DNA of 64,000 nt from CAVREM01 sp963728825 (GCA_963728825.1 CAVSLA010000005.1:496001-560000), one strand, 5' to 3'. Counted from the stretch's first letter, positions 1-8,746 are shown. Program-made: numbers and translations. The notes: a model not told the origin generated them from the sequence alone.

Positions 1-302
1 GGCAGGACGATCAACAGAAAGGTATTGAAGAACTCGACGACCTGGTTCGACGTGTCGAGCCAGAAGAACCCGGTCTCGATGGCGCGCGCCAGCCCGATGC
101 CGACGATGAACCCGATCAGGCCGCCGAGCAGCCGCGTGACCTGCGTCTCGCGCAGCCGCGTCTCGAACAACACGACGAGCCCGGCCAGCGCGATGGCAAA
201 CGCGATGTTGGCGAGAATCCCGAACGGCAGCGGCCGCACCATCGCCGCCGCGTAAGCCACGGCGCCGACGACCAGCACACGGGCAGTAGCGAACCAGACC
301 AT
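1..302 (-). CDS. PIN/TRAM-domain membrane protein (YacL-like), N-terminal fragment
   Basis: The gene begins with ATG at 302 and runs off the left edge, so only about 100 residues are visible. These are very hydrophobic, with about four predicted membrane helices (starting MVWFATARVLVVGAVAYAAA). In many bacteria the gene directly after radA encodes YacL, with an N-terminal membrane domain followed by a PIN nuclease and a TRAM domain. Position, strand and the membrane N-terminus all fit that family. The PIN and TRAM domains lie outside the window, so the call is inference from context. The gap to radA is only 15 bases, which implies cotranscription. Confidence 0.6.
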   Translation of the reverse strand, partial: MVWFATARVLVVGAVAYAAAMVRPLPFGILANIAFAIALAGLVVLFETRLRETQVTRLLGGLIGFIVGIGLARAIETGFFWLDTSNQVVEFFNTFLLIVL

Positions 303-317
303 GGAAGGCAAACCATA

Positions 318-1706
318 TCACCCTTGCAGCAGGGCGTCGAGCGCTTCACCGACCGTTCGGACGGCTGTCAGCTCACACTGCCCGGCGAGCTGTCGCTGGT
401 CGGCCGGGTCGATGTTCGCTTCCGGCATCACGCAGCGTCGGAACCCCATCTGTGCCGCTTCACGGACACGCAGCGCAGCCTGAGCGATGCCGCGAATTTC
501 GCCCGCCAGACCCACCTCGCCAAACATTGCCGTCGTCGCGGGAATGACGCGATTCCGGACACTGGAGGCGATCGCCGCCAGCACGCCGAGATCCGAGGCG
601 GGCTCATCGACCGTCATTCCGCCGGCGATGTTGACGAACACGTCGTCGCCCATCAGATTCAAGCCAGCGCGCTTCTCGAGAACGGCGAGCAGCAGCGACA
701 ACCGCTGCTGGTCGATGCCACTGGCCATCCGTCGAGCCGTGCCGTAGGTGCTGCTGCTGACGAGCGCCTGCACCTCGACGAGGATCGGCCGCGAGCCCTC
801 GACGGAACACAACACCGCCGAGCCGGGGGCATTGACCGGCCGCTCGGCGAGAAACAGCTTCGACGGATTCGGCACGGGACGCAGGCCGTTCGACGTCATC
901 TCGAATACGCCAAGCTCACTGACCGCTCCGAAACGATTCTTGACGGCGCGTACCACTCGATGCGAGTGATGGCGCTCGCCCTCGAAGTAGAGGACGGTGT
1001 CGACGACGTGCTCCAGTGCTTTCGGTCCGGCGAGGCTGCCGTCCTTGGTGACGTGGCCGACCAGCAGGGTCGGGATGTTCTGGCCCTTCGCCGTGAACAG
1101 CAGCTGCGTCGCCGCCTCACGGACCTGGCCGATGCTGCCGGGAGCCGATTGGAACTTCAACGAAAACACCGTCTGGATCGAATCGACGATGACGAGCGCC
1201 GGCCGGATGCGGGCGATTTCGTCGAGAATCCGCTCGAGGCAGGTTTCGGCGAGGAGAAACAGCGGGGCGGTGCCGACGCCGAGGCGCTCGCCGCGGTTTT
1301 TTATCTGATGCTCGGACTCTTCGCCCGAGCTGTACAGCACCGGTCCGATGGTCCGCGCCATGTTGGCGGCGGCCTGAAGCAGCAGCGTCGATTTGCCGAT
1401 GCCCGGCTCGCCGCCGAGCAGCACGAGCGAGCCGGGCACGATGCCACCGCCCAGCACGCGATCGAATTCGTCGATCCCGGTAGACAGCCGTGCGTGCTGC
1501 GCGAGCTCAATCTCCGAATAGAGCCGCGCCGACGCCGCGGTGCCCGCCTGGGCATAACGGTGATTCGGCGATGCCGCCGCAGCGTCGGCCGGCTGCTCTT
1601 CCACCAGCGAATTCCACGCGCCGCAGTCCGGACAGCGTCCCAGCCATTTCGGCGCCTGCGAGCCGCATTCCTGGCAAACAAAAACGGTTCGCGGCGCCTT
1701 TGCCAT
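318..1706 (-). CDS. radA: DNA repair protein RadA
   Basis: RadA is a RecA-like ATPase and DnaB-type helicase that processes recombination intermediates by branch migration. The 462-residue length is normal. An N-terminal zinc finger has Cys11, Cys14, Cys25 and Cys28. The Walker A motif GGEPGIGKST lies near residue 97, the RadA-specific KNRFG motif follows, and the C-terminal third is the Lon-protease-like domain. It is the penultimate gene of a minus-strand run dnaB-alr-radA-yacL-like. A 127-base gap separates it from alr and contains one copy of a hairpin repeat described separately. Confidence 0.97.
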   Translation of the reverse strand: MAKAPRTVFVCQECGSQAPKWLGRCPDCGAWNSLVEEQPADAAAASPNHRYAQAGTAASARLYSEIELAQHARLSTGIDEFDRVLGGGIVPGSLVLLGGEPGIGKSTLLLQAAANMARTIGPVLYSSGEESEHQIKNRGERLGVGTAPLFLLAETCLERILDEIARIRPALVIVDSIQTVFSLKFQSAPGSIGQVREAATQLLFTAKGQNIPTLLVGHVTKDGSLAGPKALEHVVDTVLYFEGERHHSHRVVRAVKNRFGAVSELGVFEMTSNGLRPVPNPSKLFLAERPVNAPGSAVLCSVEGSRPILVEVQALVSSSTYGTARRMASGIDQQRLSLLLAVLEKRAGLNLMGDDVFVNIAGGMTVDEPASDLGVLAAIASSVRNRVIPATTAMFGEVGLAGEIRGIAQAALRVREAAQMGFRRCVMPEANIDPADQRQLAGQCELTAVRTVGEALDALLQG

Positions 1707-1724
1707 TCAGATATTTCCTGCCAA

Positions 1725-1832
1725 CTTTTTTCCACTGGCGCTGGGGCCCCACCCCCAGCGCGTGCTGACGCTGATGCTCGCCTTCGGATTCACGGGTCCT
1801 CAGGCTCGCATGGCCGCAGGCGCTTCCTCTCG
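1725..1832 (+). repeat. Dispersed hairpin repeat, copy A (radA-alr gap)
   Basis: This roughly 108-bp segment matches, at about 80% by eye, the reverse complement of 35236-35348. Its core is a 9-bp hairpin, GCGCTGGGG/CCCCAGCGC, at 1738-1761 with a six-base spacer CCCCAC. The distal part shares the block ATGGCCGCAGGCGCT with the other copy. It is not coding here, although one plus-strand frame stays open and reads FSTGAGAPPPAR, as in copy B. Confidence 0.75.
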
Positions 1833-1833
1833 C

Positions 1834-2976
1834 CTATGAATACACCCGTTCAATTCGACTGCCGACTCTGCAGACGATCTCCCAGGGAATCGAGCCAATG
1901 GTTGCGGCCATCTCGCGGACGTCGATCCGGTCGTCGCCTTGCGGCCCGATGATGACGACTTCGTCGCCGGGCGAAACGGCGAGCCCGGTGACGTCGGCCA
2001 TCAGCATGTCCATGCAGACGGATCCGACGATTGGCGCGCGACGGCCACGAATCAGCACCGAGCCGCGCCCGGCCAGGCGCAGGTCGAGACCGTCTGCATA
2101 TCCGGCGGGGACGATGGCGACGGTGGTCGGCCGCTCGGCGGTGAAGCGTCCGCCGTAGCCCGTGATCTCCCCGGGGCGCATTCCCTTGACCGCCACGATG
2201 CGGCTGTCGAGCGTCATGACCGGCCTGAGGTCGATGGTCGACGCCAGCGGCGGCGGCACGATACCGTAGAGCAGCAGTCCCGGACGGACGCGATCGAACC
2301 AGACGCGTGCATCGCGCAGCAGCGCAGCACTGTTGGCGGCATGTTGATAGAACGGTCGGCCGCTCCGTCCCGCCGGATCGCCGCGCAGCTCGCCGATTTC
2401 GGTGAGCGCGCGATCGAATCGTTGACACTGCTCCTCGAAGAGTTTGCTGCCCGGATCGTCCGCGGTCGCAAAGTGTGTGTAGACGGCGGCCAGCTCGAGG
2501 TTCGGGCTCACCAGCAACCCGGGCAGCGATCGGCGCAGGTTATCGGACCGGAAACCGAGGCGGTTCATGCCGGTATCGATCTTCAGGTGGTAGCGGACCC
2601 GCTGCTTGTATCGGGCCGCGGCCGCCTGCACCGCGGTGGCCGCCCCGGGCGTGGAAATCGTCGGCGTGAGGCGGCAGTCGAACAACCCGTCGAGGTCGCT
2701 GACGCTCAGGGCACCAAACACCAGAATGTCAGCGCGGACGCCGGCCGCACGCAGCGCCGACCCTTCTTCGATATCGGCGCAGGCGAGCAGGTCGGCCCCG
2801 GCCTCTTCGAGGGCTCTCGCGATCTGGCCGGCGCCGTGTCCGTAGGCGTTCGCCTTGACGACGGCGATCATCCCGGGCGGGTTGTCGGGACGTTCGGTGC
2901 GAAGGCGATCGGCAATCGCGCGGTAGTTGGACTGGAGCGCGGCGAGATCGATGCGCGCGACAGTCGGGCGAATCAT
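1834..2976 (-). CDS. alr: Alanine racemase
   Basis: This PLP enzyme interconverts L- and D-alanine for peptidoglycan synthesis. The 380-residue protein starts MIRPTVARIDLAAL. The PLP lysine lies in VVKANAYGHG near residue 40, and the catalytic tyrosine is in GYGGRF in the C-terminal domain. The start was chosen because ATG at 2976 overlaps the dnaB stop as ATGA, which indicates translational coupling. A longer in-frame extension upstream only overlaps dnaB and is not conserved. Confidence 0.95.
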   Translation of the reverse strand: MIRPTVARIDLAALQSNYRAIADRLRTERPDNPPGMIAVVKANAYGHGAGQIARALEEAGADLLACADIEEGSALRAAGVRADILVFGALSVSDLDGLFDCRLTPTISTPGAATAVQAAAARYKQRVRYHLKIDTGMNRLGFRSDNLRRSLPGLLVSPNLELAAVYTHFATADDPGSKLFEEQCQRFDRALTEIGELRGDPAGRSGRPFYQHAANSAALLRDARVWFDRVRPGLLLYGIVPPPLASTIDLRPVMTLDSRIVAVKGMRPGEITGYGGRFTAERPTTVAIVPAGYADGLDLRLAGRGSVLIRGRRAPIVGSVCMDMLMADVTGLAVSPGDEVVIIGPQGDDRIDVREMAATIGSIPWEIVCRVGSRIERVYS

Positions 2977-4325
2977 GCTCCGATCGCGAGGTTTTCGAAG
3001 CGCGTGAACTCGCGGATGAAGGCGAGCTTGACGACGCCGGTCGGGCCGTTGCGCTGTTTGCCGATGATCAGCTCGGCGACGCCGGAGGTGTCGGCCGCCG
3101 GCGACGGGTTCTTGTCGGCGTAGACATCTTCGCGGTAGATGAACACGACGACGTCGGCATCCTGCTCGAGCGCGCCGGACTCGCGCAAATCGGACAGCTG
3201 GGGGCGGTGATCCGAGCGTGACTCGGGGGCGCGGCTCAGCTGCGACAGGACCACGATCGGGACGCTCAGCTCCTTGGCCAGGCCCTTCAGCGATCGCGAA
3301 ATCGACGCCAGCTCCAGCGTCCGGTTCTCGAAGCGGCCGCGACCCTGCATCAGCTGAATGTAGTCGATGATCACCAGGTTGAGGCCATGCTGCGAGGCCA
3401 GGCGCCGGCATTTTGCACGCATCTCGAGCACGCCAATCGACGGCGTGTCGTCGATGAAGATCTTCGCCTCGCTGAGCGTGCCGATCGCCTGGGAGAGCTT
3501 GCCCCAGTCGCGCTCGCCCAGGAAGCCGCCGCGCAGGCGATGCGCGTCGATGCGCGCCTCGGCGGTGAGCATGCGCAGAAACAGCTGCTCCTTTGACATT
3601 TCGAGGCTGAAGATGCCGACCGACATGTCGGTCTTGGTGCCGACATGCTGGGCGATATTGAGGACCAGGCTGGTCTTGCCCATCGACGGCCGGGCGGCCA
3701 CGATGATGAGGTCCGAGGACTGCAGGCCGGAGGTCATCTCGTCGAGGTCGGTGAAGCCGGTCGGCACACCGGTAATCAGCTCCTTGCGCGCGTGCAGCTT
3801 CTCGATGGTGTCGAGGCTGGCCTGCGCGAGGTCGCGCAGCGACACGAAGCCGTCGCGCACTTTGTCGTCGGCGATCGCGAAGATGGCATGTTCGGCCTGA
3901 TCGAGGATGACGTCGGCTTCTTCCTCGGCGTCGTAGGCGGTCGCGAGGATCTTGTTCGCCGAGAAGATCAGGTTGCGGAGGGTCGCCTTCTCCTTGATGA
4001 TGCGCGCGTAGTCCTCGATGTTGGTCGAGCGCGGCACACCGTCGACCAGCGCGGTGATGTAGGCCGGGCCGCCGACCTCATCGAGCTCACCAGATCTCCC
4101 GAGCTCTTCCTTGAGCGTCACCAGATCGATGGCGTCGCCGCGCTGGGCGAGCTTGACCATCTTGTCGAAGATGCGGCGATGCGCGTCGCGGAAGAAATCG
4201 GGCGCATCGATCACCTCGGCGGCGAGGTCGAAGGCGTCGTTGTGCAGCAGAATCGCTCCGAGCACGGAGCGTTCGGCTTCGAGATTGTGCGGGAGCGTAC
4301 GTTCGGCGACGGCGACTTCCGGCAT
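2973..4325 (-). CDS. dnaB: Replicative DNA helicase DnaB
   Basis: DnaB is the hexameric 5'-3' fork helicase. The 450-residue protein has the N-terminal primase-interaction domain (PHNLEAERSVLGAILLHNDA), Walker A ARPSMGKTS near residue 210, Walker B IIDYIQLM and a C-terminal RecA-type core ending near the conserved EFTRFENL. No intein is present. The gene lies between rplI and alr, a common arrangement, and its stop overlaps the alr start. Confidence 0.97.
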   Translation of the reverse strand: MPEVAVAERTLPHNLEAERSVLGAILLHNDAFDLAAEVIDAPDFFRDAHRRIFDKMVKLAQRGDAIDLVTLKEELGRSGELDEVGGPAYITALVDGVPRSTNIEDYARIIKEKATLRNLIFSANKILATAYDAEEEADVILDQAEHAIFAIADDKVRDGFVSLRDLAQASLDTIEKLHARKELITGVPTGFTDLDEMTSGLQSSDLIIVAARPSMGKTSLVLNIAQHVGTKTDMSVGIFSLEMSKEQLFLRMLTAEARIDAHRLRGGFLGERDWGKLSQAIGTLSEAKIFIDDTPSIGVLEMRAKCRRLASQHGLNLVIIDYIQLMQGRGRFENRTLELASISRSLKGLAKELSVPIVVLSQLSRAPESRSDHRPQLSDLRESGALEQDADVVVFIYREDVYADKNPSPAADTSGVAELIIGKQRNGPTGVVKLAFIREFTRFENLAIGA

Positions 4326-4366
4326 TGATGAATGTACGATTGGGGGAAGCTCGGAAGTTTACCTCA

Positions 4367-4927
4367 ATGACACGCGCCCTGATCATCATCACGATCGTCT
4401 TGACAGCGCCGCCGGCGATTAGGGCGCAAGACCGACCGTTCGAAAAAGGAGACCGCACCCGCGGCCTGATCGGCGGCATCGGACTTGGTTATCAGCCGCC
4501 GTGGGCGGCAACCCACAGCGACGTCGCATTCGCCGCCTTTCATCCGCGCCTCGGATGGTTCGTGAGCGATCGTCTCGAGCTCTATGGAGAGGCGACGCTG
4601 TTCTTGTACTACCGGCCAGCGGCCGACCTGAGCGCCGGCCTCGGCGCGATCGCCGGAAAGTACTTCCTGCGTACGACCGGCCGCTTCCTGCCCTACCTCC
4701 ACGGCGGTCTCGGCCTGCTCTGGACGAGCCTCGACGTGCGCGAGATCGACCGCACCTTCAATTTTCAGCACTTCGTCGGCGTGGGGTGGCGACAGAACCG
4801 CAGCCGCGGTCCGCGGCTGGTCTTCGAGCTTCGCAACCATCACATCTCGAATGCCGGTACGGCGGGAGACAACCTGGGGGTGAACGCGCTGGTCGCGCTC
4901 ACCGGAGTGGAGTGGGTTTTACATTAA
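4367..4927 (+). CDS. Lipid A deacylase-like outer-membrane protein (PagL/acyloxyacyl hydrolase family)
   Basis: The protein has 186 residues with a signal peptide (MTRALIIITIVLTAPPAIRAQ), followed by alternating hydrophobic strands typical of a small outer-membrane beta-barrel. The segment ELRNHHISNAG carries the HxSN signature of PagL, where His and Ser act in removing the 3-O-acyl chain of lipid A. The start at 4367 places the signal peptide at the N-terminus; an in-frame ATG at 4325 would add 14 residues and overlap the dnaB start region. It is a single gene on the opposite strand. Specificity for lipid A is family inference. Confidence 0.65.
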   Translation: MTRALIIITIVLTAPPAIRAQDRPFEKGDRTRGLIGGIGLGYQPPWAATHSDVAFAAFHPRLGWFVSDRLELYGEATLFLYYRPAADLSAGLGAIAGKYFLRTTGRFLPYLHGGLGLLWTSLDVREIDRTFNFQHFVGVGWRQNRSRGPRLVFELRNHHISNAGTAGDNLGVNALVALTGVEWVLH

Positions 4928-4934
4928 CCACAAG

Positions 4935-5116
4935 GGTGCCGGGTGCCGGGGGCCACGTGCCGGGTGCTCGGTGCTGGGTGCTGGGTGCTGGGTGCTGGGT
5001 GCTCGGTGCTCGGTGCGGGTGCTCGGTGCTGGGTGCGGGTGCTGGGTGCTGGGTGCACGCAGCACCTAAGCACCCCGCACCGGCACCCGGCACAAGGCAC
5101 CCTGCACCGCGGCACC
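4935..5116. repeat. Heptanucleotide array, GGTGCTG/GGTGCTC family, with inverted half
   Basis: After the stop of the PagL-like gene, the sequence is an imperfect array of GGTGCTG, GGTGCTC and GGTGCCG heptamers on the plus strand (to about 5055). Inverted copies follow (GCACC, CAGCACC and CGGCACC, to about 5116), so the whole can fold back. It lies in the convergent gap ending at the rplI stop. The same heptamer family occurs inside nuoL at 26 kb. Confidence 0.9.
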
Positions 5117-5120
5117 TGTT

Positions 5121-5567
5121 TTAGGCTTCCGGAACGACGTTCACTTTCAGGTCCGCGGTGACGTCGCGGTGCAGCTTGACCGGCACGGTTACCTCGCCGA
5201 TCTTCTTGATGGGTTCGGCGAGCTGCAGCTTGCGACGGTCGACAACGAATCCCTTGGCGGCCAGCGCCTCCGCGATGTCGGCGGTCGTCACCGACCCGTA
5301 GAGCGCCTCGGTCTCACCGACCTTCCGCGCGATGCTGATCTCGACGTTCGTCAGCCGGTCGCGCAGCGCCTCGGCCACCTTCTGCTCTTCCGCCTCCACG
5401 GCTTCGTACTTGACGCGCTCGCGCTCAATCTGCTTCTTGTTGCCCTCGGTCGCCAGCAGCGCCAGCTTGCGCGGCAGCAGATAGTTGCGCGCGTAGCCGT
5501 CGGCGACTTTGACGATCTCGCCGCGGCGGCCGAGGTTGTCGACATGCTCTCGAAGGATGACGTCCAT
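5121..5567 (-). CDS. rplI: 50S ribosomal protein L9
   Basis: The 148-residue protein starts MDVILREHVDNLGRRGEIV, the canonical L9 N-terminal domain (L9 has MxVILLexVxxLGxxGdvV). A long charged connecting helix and the C-terminal RNA-binding domain follow. ATG at 5567 follows a purine-rich AGAGAGG element. The gene is third in the rpsF-rpsR-rplI operon. Its stop abuts the heptamer array. Confidence 0.96.
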   Translation of the reverse strand: MDVILREHVDNLGRRGEIVKVADGYARNYLLPRKLALLATEGNKKQIERERVKYEAVEAEEQKVAEALRDRLTNVEISIARKVGETEALYGSVTTADIAEALAAKGFVVDRRKLQLAEPIKKIGEVTVPVKLHRDVTADLKVNVVPEA

Positions 5568-5584
5568 GCTGCCTCTCTGAAATG

Positions 5585-5881
5585 TCAGTCGGTCACGTAC
5601 GGGATGAGCGCAATCTGGCGCGCCCGCTTGATGGCGGTCTGCAGCTTGCGCTGGTGCATCGCGCAGGTCCCGGAGATGCGCCGCGGCAGAATCTTGCCGC
5701 GCTCGGGCACGAACGGGCCGATCAGCTTCACGTCCTTGTAGTTGATGTCGTCGATCTTGTCCGCGCAGAACTTGCAGACCTTGCGCCGCCGGAACATCGG
5801 CCGGCGCTGGCCCTGCTTGTCGCCTTCCTTCTTCTTGTCGCCGCGGCCGCGGCCGCCCGAGCGTCCTTGTCCGAATGGCAT
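5585..5881 (-). CDS. rpsR: 30S ribosomal protein S18
   Basis: The 98-residue protein carries the S18 core KVCKFCADKIDDINYKD and GTCAMHQRKL. The cysteines (CxxC plus Cys-x-x-His) indicate the zinc-binding C+ form. The N-terminus is extended and rich in Gly, Arg and Lys. S18 binds S6 on the 16S platform, and the gene lies directly between rpsF and rplI. Confidence 0.96.
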   Translation of the reverse strand: MPFGQGRSGGRGRGDKKKEGDKQGQRRPMFRRRKVCKFCADKIDDINYKDVKLIGPFVPERGKILPRRISGTCAMHQRKLQTAIKRARQIALIPYVTD

Positions 5882-5883
5882 GG

Positions 5884-6334
5884 CTAAACCTCCACCCCGT
5901 CAAACCGATCGTCGTCGCTCTCGTCGGCTTCCATTGACCGTCCCTCGCCGGGTTGCCGCACCGGCGGCAGCCCGCGCCTGACCCGCCGGCGCTCGGACGA
6001 GGTCTGACGACGGGTGCGGGTGCGGTCGACCACTTTCTTCTCCTCGTCGACGCGCACGATCATGTGCCGGACGATGGCGTCGATCACCTTCAGCCGGCGA
6101 TCGATCTCTTTCATCAGCTCGCCGTGCCCGTTGATCACCTCGAGCACGTAGACGCCTTCCTTGTGCGGGCCGATCTCGTAGGCCAGCTTGCGGCGCCCCC
6201 AGTTCTCGGTTTTCTCGATCTGACCGTTCATGCGCGACACGATCGCCTCGATCTGATCGTGCATCTCGGTCGCCTGCTGCTCGGTGGTGTCGGGTGGAAG
6301 AATGTAGACGAGGTCGGTACTGTCTTACTGACAT
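5884..6334 (-). CDS. rpsF: 30S ribosomal protein S6, with apparent one-base frameshift near 6317
   Basis: The body is clearly S6 (ENWGRRKLAYEI, GVYVLEVINGHGE, VRHMIVRVDEE), followed by a basic/acidic tail. The conserved N-terminal strand is split between two frames. ATG at 6334, preceded by a strong AAGGAG ribosome-binding site, reads MSVRQY. Removing one C in the following TACC gives MSVRQYDLVYILPP, a normal S6 start. No good start exists in the downstream frame. The corrected length is 149 residues. Because the gene is important for growth, a sequencing error is likely, with recoding as an alternative. Confidence 0.9.
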
Positions 6335-6385
6335 GCCGTCTCCTTGAGGACGCGACCCTGGGGTCGCGGCGGCTCTCGGCCGCAA
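6335..6385 (-). promoter_or_regulatory. Structured leader of rpsF, possible S6:S18 leader RNA
   Basis: On the minus strand, two GC-rich hairpins precede rpsF: GCGGC/GCCGC with loop CGAGA (6368-6382), and CGCGACCC/GGGTCGCG with a two-base loop (6351-6368). The AAGGAG ribosome-binding site follows. Many bacteria regulate this operon with an S6:S18-binding leader containing a CCG element, and CCGAG is present in the first hairpin. No family model was applied, so the regulatory role is inference. Confidence 0.3.
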
Positions 6386-6390
6386 GGAAG

Positions 6391-6415
6391 GGCAATTTGC
6401 TCACTGCAAATTGCC
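6391..6415. repeat. Perfect AT-rich inverted repeat in the pth-rpsF gap
   Basis: GGCAATTTGC and GCAAATTGCC form a 10-bp perfect stem with a five-base loop. The segment runs into the pth stop at 6424 and has a weak 7-bp periodicity, so it probably belongs to the heptamer-array family. Confidence 0.7.
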
Positions 6416-6423
6416 GATGTGAA

Positions 6424-7008
6424 TTAACGATTCTCTTCTTCGGTTCGCGATTCTCCCCGGACGTTGAAACGGTTCATCGCGGCGGTGAGGCCGTCCTCGA
6501 CGAAGGTTTCGACCGCATCTGCCGCCTTGATGATCGCCTCATCAATGATCGGCCGCTCCTCGCTGCGAAACGGCGCCAGCACATGGTCGGCCAGATCCCA
6601 GCGCTTGTCTCCTCGCTCGACGCCAATCCGCATGCGGGGGAAGTCGGGGCCCAGGCACTCGATGATCGACCTGAGGCCGTTGTGTCCACCCGCTGACCCC
6701 GCCGGCTTGAGCTTCACCCGCCCAAGCTCCAGTTGCACCTCATCGACGATGATCAATACGTCGTGCGGCGCGACTTTGTAGAAGGCCGTCACCTGTTGCA
6801 CGGCGGTGCCGCTGGCGTTCATGAACGTTCTTGGCTCCACCAACAGCGCGTCACGACCCGCGACGACCGCCAGATCGGCAACCGCCTTCCACGTTTTCAG
6901 TCGAACCTTCCACCGCCGGGCTACTTCATCGACGACCGCGAACCCGACGTTGTGGCGCGTCGCGCTGTACTCAGGGCCCGGATTGCCCAGCCCGACAATC
7001 GCCTTCAT
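6424..7008 (-). CDS. pth: Peptidyl-tRNA hydrolase
   Basis: Pth releases tRNA from stalled peptidyl-tRNA. The 194-residue protein has GLGNPGPEY at the N-terminus, the catalytic His in RHNVGF, FMNASG, and GGHNGLRSI. ATG at 7008 gives the canonical MKAIVGLGNPG start. It lies between rplY and rpsF on the same strand, the usual order. Short heptamer-type repeats lie on both sides. Confidence 0.96.
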   Translation of the reverse strand: MKAIVGLGNPGPEYSATRHNVGFAVVDEVARRWKVRLKTWKAVADLAVVAGRDALLVEPRTFMNASGTAVQQVTAFYKVAPHDVLIIVDEVQLELGRVKLKPAGSAGGHNGLRSIIECLGPDFPRMRIGVERGDKRWDLADHVLAPFRSEERPIIDEAIIKAADAVETFVEDGLTAAMNRFNVRGESRTEEENR

Positions 7009-7018
7009 GCTGCACGAG

Positions 7019-7053
7019 ACAGATCTGCAATCTGCAATTTGCCATCTGCAATC
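7019..7053. repeat. Heptanucleotide array, ATTGCAG family (rplY-pth gap)
   Basis: On the minus strand the segment reads ATTGCAG, ATGGCAA, ATTGCAG, ATTGCAG, ATC. The first unit begins inside the rplY stop codon (TAG ATTGCAG). The same family recurs at 20.5 kb. Confidence 0.75.
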
Positions 7054-7739
7054 TATTTTTCGTCTTCGGCTTCTTCCTTCTTGCCTTTCTTGATGACCTC
7101 GGGCTCGGCCGGGGCCACCGGCACCGCGGCCGCAGCTGCCGCATCGGCCGGCGCGGCGACTTCCTCGGCCTTCGGCATGATGACGTGCACCAGCATCATG
7201 TCGGGATCGCTCACCGCCTGCCACTTCGGATCGGTGATCAGCTCGCGGACGCGGATCCCCTGATGCAGCAGCAGCTCGCTGACGTCGACTTCGACGTGCT
7301 CCGGAATGTCCGCCGGCAGGCACTCGACCTCGATTTCGCGGCGGATGAACTCGAGCACCCCGCCCTGCTGCTTGACGCCTTTCGGCTCGCCCTTGACCAC
7401 GACCGGAATCGTCACGCGGATGACGCGATCCATCGCGACGCGGTAGAAGTCGACATGCAGCACCTGGTGCGTGACCGGATCCAGCTGGTACTCCTTGACC
7501 AGCACGCGCGTCTCGCTGGCGCCCGCCAGCTGCAGCGAGATCAGCGTGTTGGCGCCCGACTCGGAGTGCAGAATCCGCAGCAGCGCCCGCGGATTCACCG
7601 CAATCGGCGTCGCTTCCCTGCCGGCGCTGTCCGATGACGCCCCATAGACCACGGCCGGCACCAGCCCATCCCGTCGGGTGCGCCGCGCTTCGTTCTTGCC
7701 GATCGTGTCGCGTGTGGTGGCTTCGAGTGTCGTTTCCAT
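7053..7739 (-). CDS. rplY: 50S ribosomal protein L25 (long, CTC/TL5-type)
   Basis: The 228-residue protein has the N-terminal 5S-rRNA-binding domain (GKNEARRTRRDGLVPAVVYG) and the C-terminal TL5 domain (LEFIRREIEVECLPADIPEH). An Ala/Pro/Lys/Glu-rich tail ends at the stop. The long form is typical outside gammaproteobacteria. ATG at 7739 is the first in-frame Met of the conserved region. It lies between prs and pth. Confidence 0.94.
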   Translation of the reverse strand: METTLEATTRDTIGKNEARRTRRDGLVPAVVYGASSDSAGREATPIAVNPRALLRILHSESGANTLISLQLAGASETRVLVKEYQLDPVTHQVLHVDFYRVAMDRVIRVTIPVVVKGEPKGVKQQGGVLEFIRREIEVECLPADIPEHVEVDVSELLLHQGIRVRELITDPKWQAVSDPDMMLVHVIMPKAEEVAAPADAAAAAAVPVAPAEPEVIKKGKKEEAEDEK

Positions 7740-7741
7740 AA

Positions 7742-7786
7742 TTTCGCTTCCGGAATTGTAAATTTCTACTCGTAAATTCCCAATTA
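7742..7786. repeat. Heptanucleotide array, AATTTAC-like (prs-rplY gap)
   Basis: The gap between the prs stop and the rplY start is AT-rich and shows a 7-bp period (AATTGTA, AATTTCT, ACTCGTA, AATTCCC, AATTACA). It contrasts with the G+C-rich surroundings. The prs TAA lies within the last unit. Confidence 0.65.
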
Positions 7787-8746
7787 CACGAACAACGACG
7801 AGACCGACGTCTCTTCGTGAATGCTCTTGATCGCCTGGGCGAGCAGCCGCGCCACCGACAGCACGACGATCTTGCTGCAGGCCTCGCTCGCCTTCGACTG
7901 CGGGATCGTATTGGTGACGATCATCCGATCGATCGGCGACTCCTCGATGCGGCGGATCGCCGGCCCCGACAGGACACCGTGCACCGCGCACGCGAGCACT
8001 CGCGCCGCACCGTTGCTCTTGAGCGCGGTGGCGGCCTTGGTAATCGTACCGGCGGTGTCGACGATGTCGTCCTGGATGATGCAGGTCCGCCCTTCGACGT
8101 CGCCGATCACGTTCATCACTTCCGCCGTGCCGTCGTCGGTCCGCCGCTTGTCGATCACGGCGAGCTCGGCATCGAGGCGCTTGGCGTAGGCACGCGCCCG
8201 CTCCGCGCCACCGGCATCGGGCGCGACCAGCGTCAGGTTGTCCGAGTCGAGACGCGAGAGATATTCAATGATGACCGGCGCCGCGAACAGGTGATCAACC
8301 GGGATGTCGAAGAATCCCTGAATCTGCGCCTTGTGCAGGTCCATCGTCAGGACGCGGTTGGTGCCGGCGGCGCTGAGCACATTAGCCACGAGCTTGGCGG
8401 AAATCGGCACCCGCGGCTTGTCTTTCCGATCCTGACGGCCGTAGCCGTAATACGGCAGGACGGCGGTAATCCGCGCCGCTGACGAACGCCGGAACGCGTC
8501 GATCATGATCATCAGCTCGACGAGGTGCTGATCGACGGACGCCGTCGACGATGCGCAGGTCGGCTGGACAATGAACACGTCGGTGCCGCGGATGTTTTCA
8601 TCGATCTGAAACGAGACTTCCGTATCGGGAAAGCGCTTGAGGCGTGCTTGGCCGACCGGAACGCCGAGCACGGCCGTGATGTCACGTGTCAGCTCGGGAT
8701 GCGCGCTCCCGGTAAACACTTTCAGCTCGCCGAAGCCGGTTGCCAT
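7784..8746 (-). CDS. prs: Ribose-phosphate pyrophosphokinase (PRPP synthetase)
   Basis: The enzyme makes PRPP from ribose-5-phosphate and ATP for nucleotide, His and Trp synthesis. The 320-residue class I protein contains RQDRKDKPRVPISAK, DLHKAQIQGFFDIPVDHL and the PRPP loop QDDIVDTAGT. ATG at 8746 gives MATGFGELKVFTGSAHP. Longer upstream in-frame codons are not conserved. tRNA-Gln lies just upstream on the same strand. Confidence 0.96.
   Translation of the reverse strand: MATGFGELKVFTGSAHPELTRDITAVLGVPVGQARLKRFPDTEVSFQIDENIRGTDVFIVQPTCASSTASVDQHLVELMIMIDAFRRSSAARITAVLPYYGYGRQDRKDKPRVPISAKLVANVLSAAGTNRVLTMDLHKAQIQGFFDIPVDHLFAAPVIIEYLSRLDSDNLTLVAPDAGGAERARAYAKRLDAELAVIDKRRTDDGTAEVMNVIGDVEGRTCIIQDDIVDTAGTITKAATALKSNGAARVLACAVHGVLSGPAIRRIEESPIDRMIVTNTIPQSKASEACSKIVVLSVARLLAQAIKSIHEETSVSSLFV

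Noticed and set aside
324..1952. A 542-codon open frame on the plus strand opposite radA
   Set aside because: It is antisense to radA and the C-terminal part of alr. Its composition is a G+C-rich shadow with no motif; the only recognisable stretch is the dispersed repeat.
6315..6320. Programmed +1 frameshifting in rpsF
   Set aside because: Two other genes show the same kind of one-base excess at GTAC in a different reading phase, and S6 genes are not known to be recoded. A sequence error is the simpler reading, though it is kept as a finding to check.
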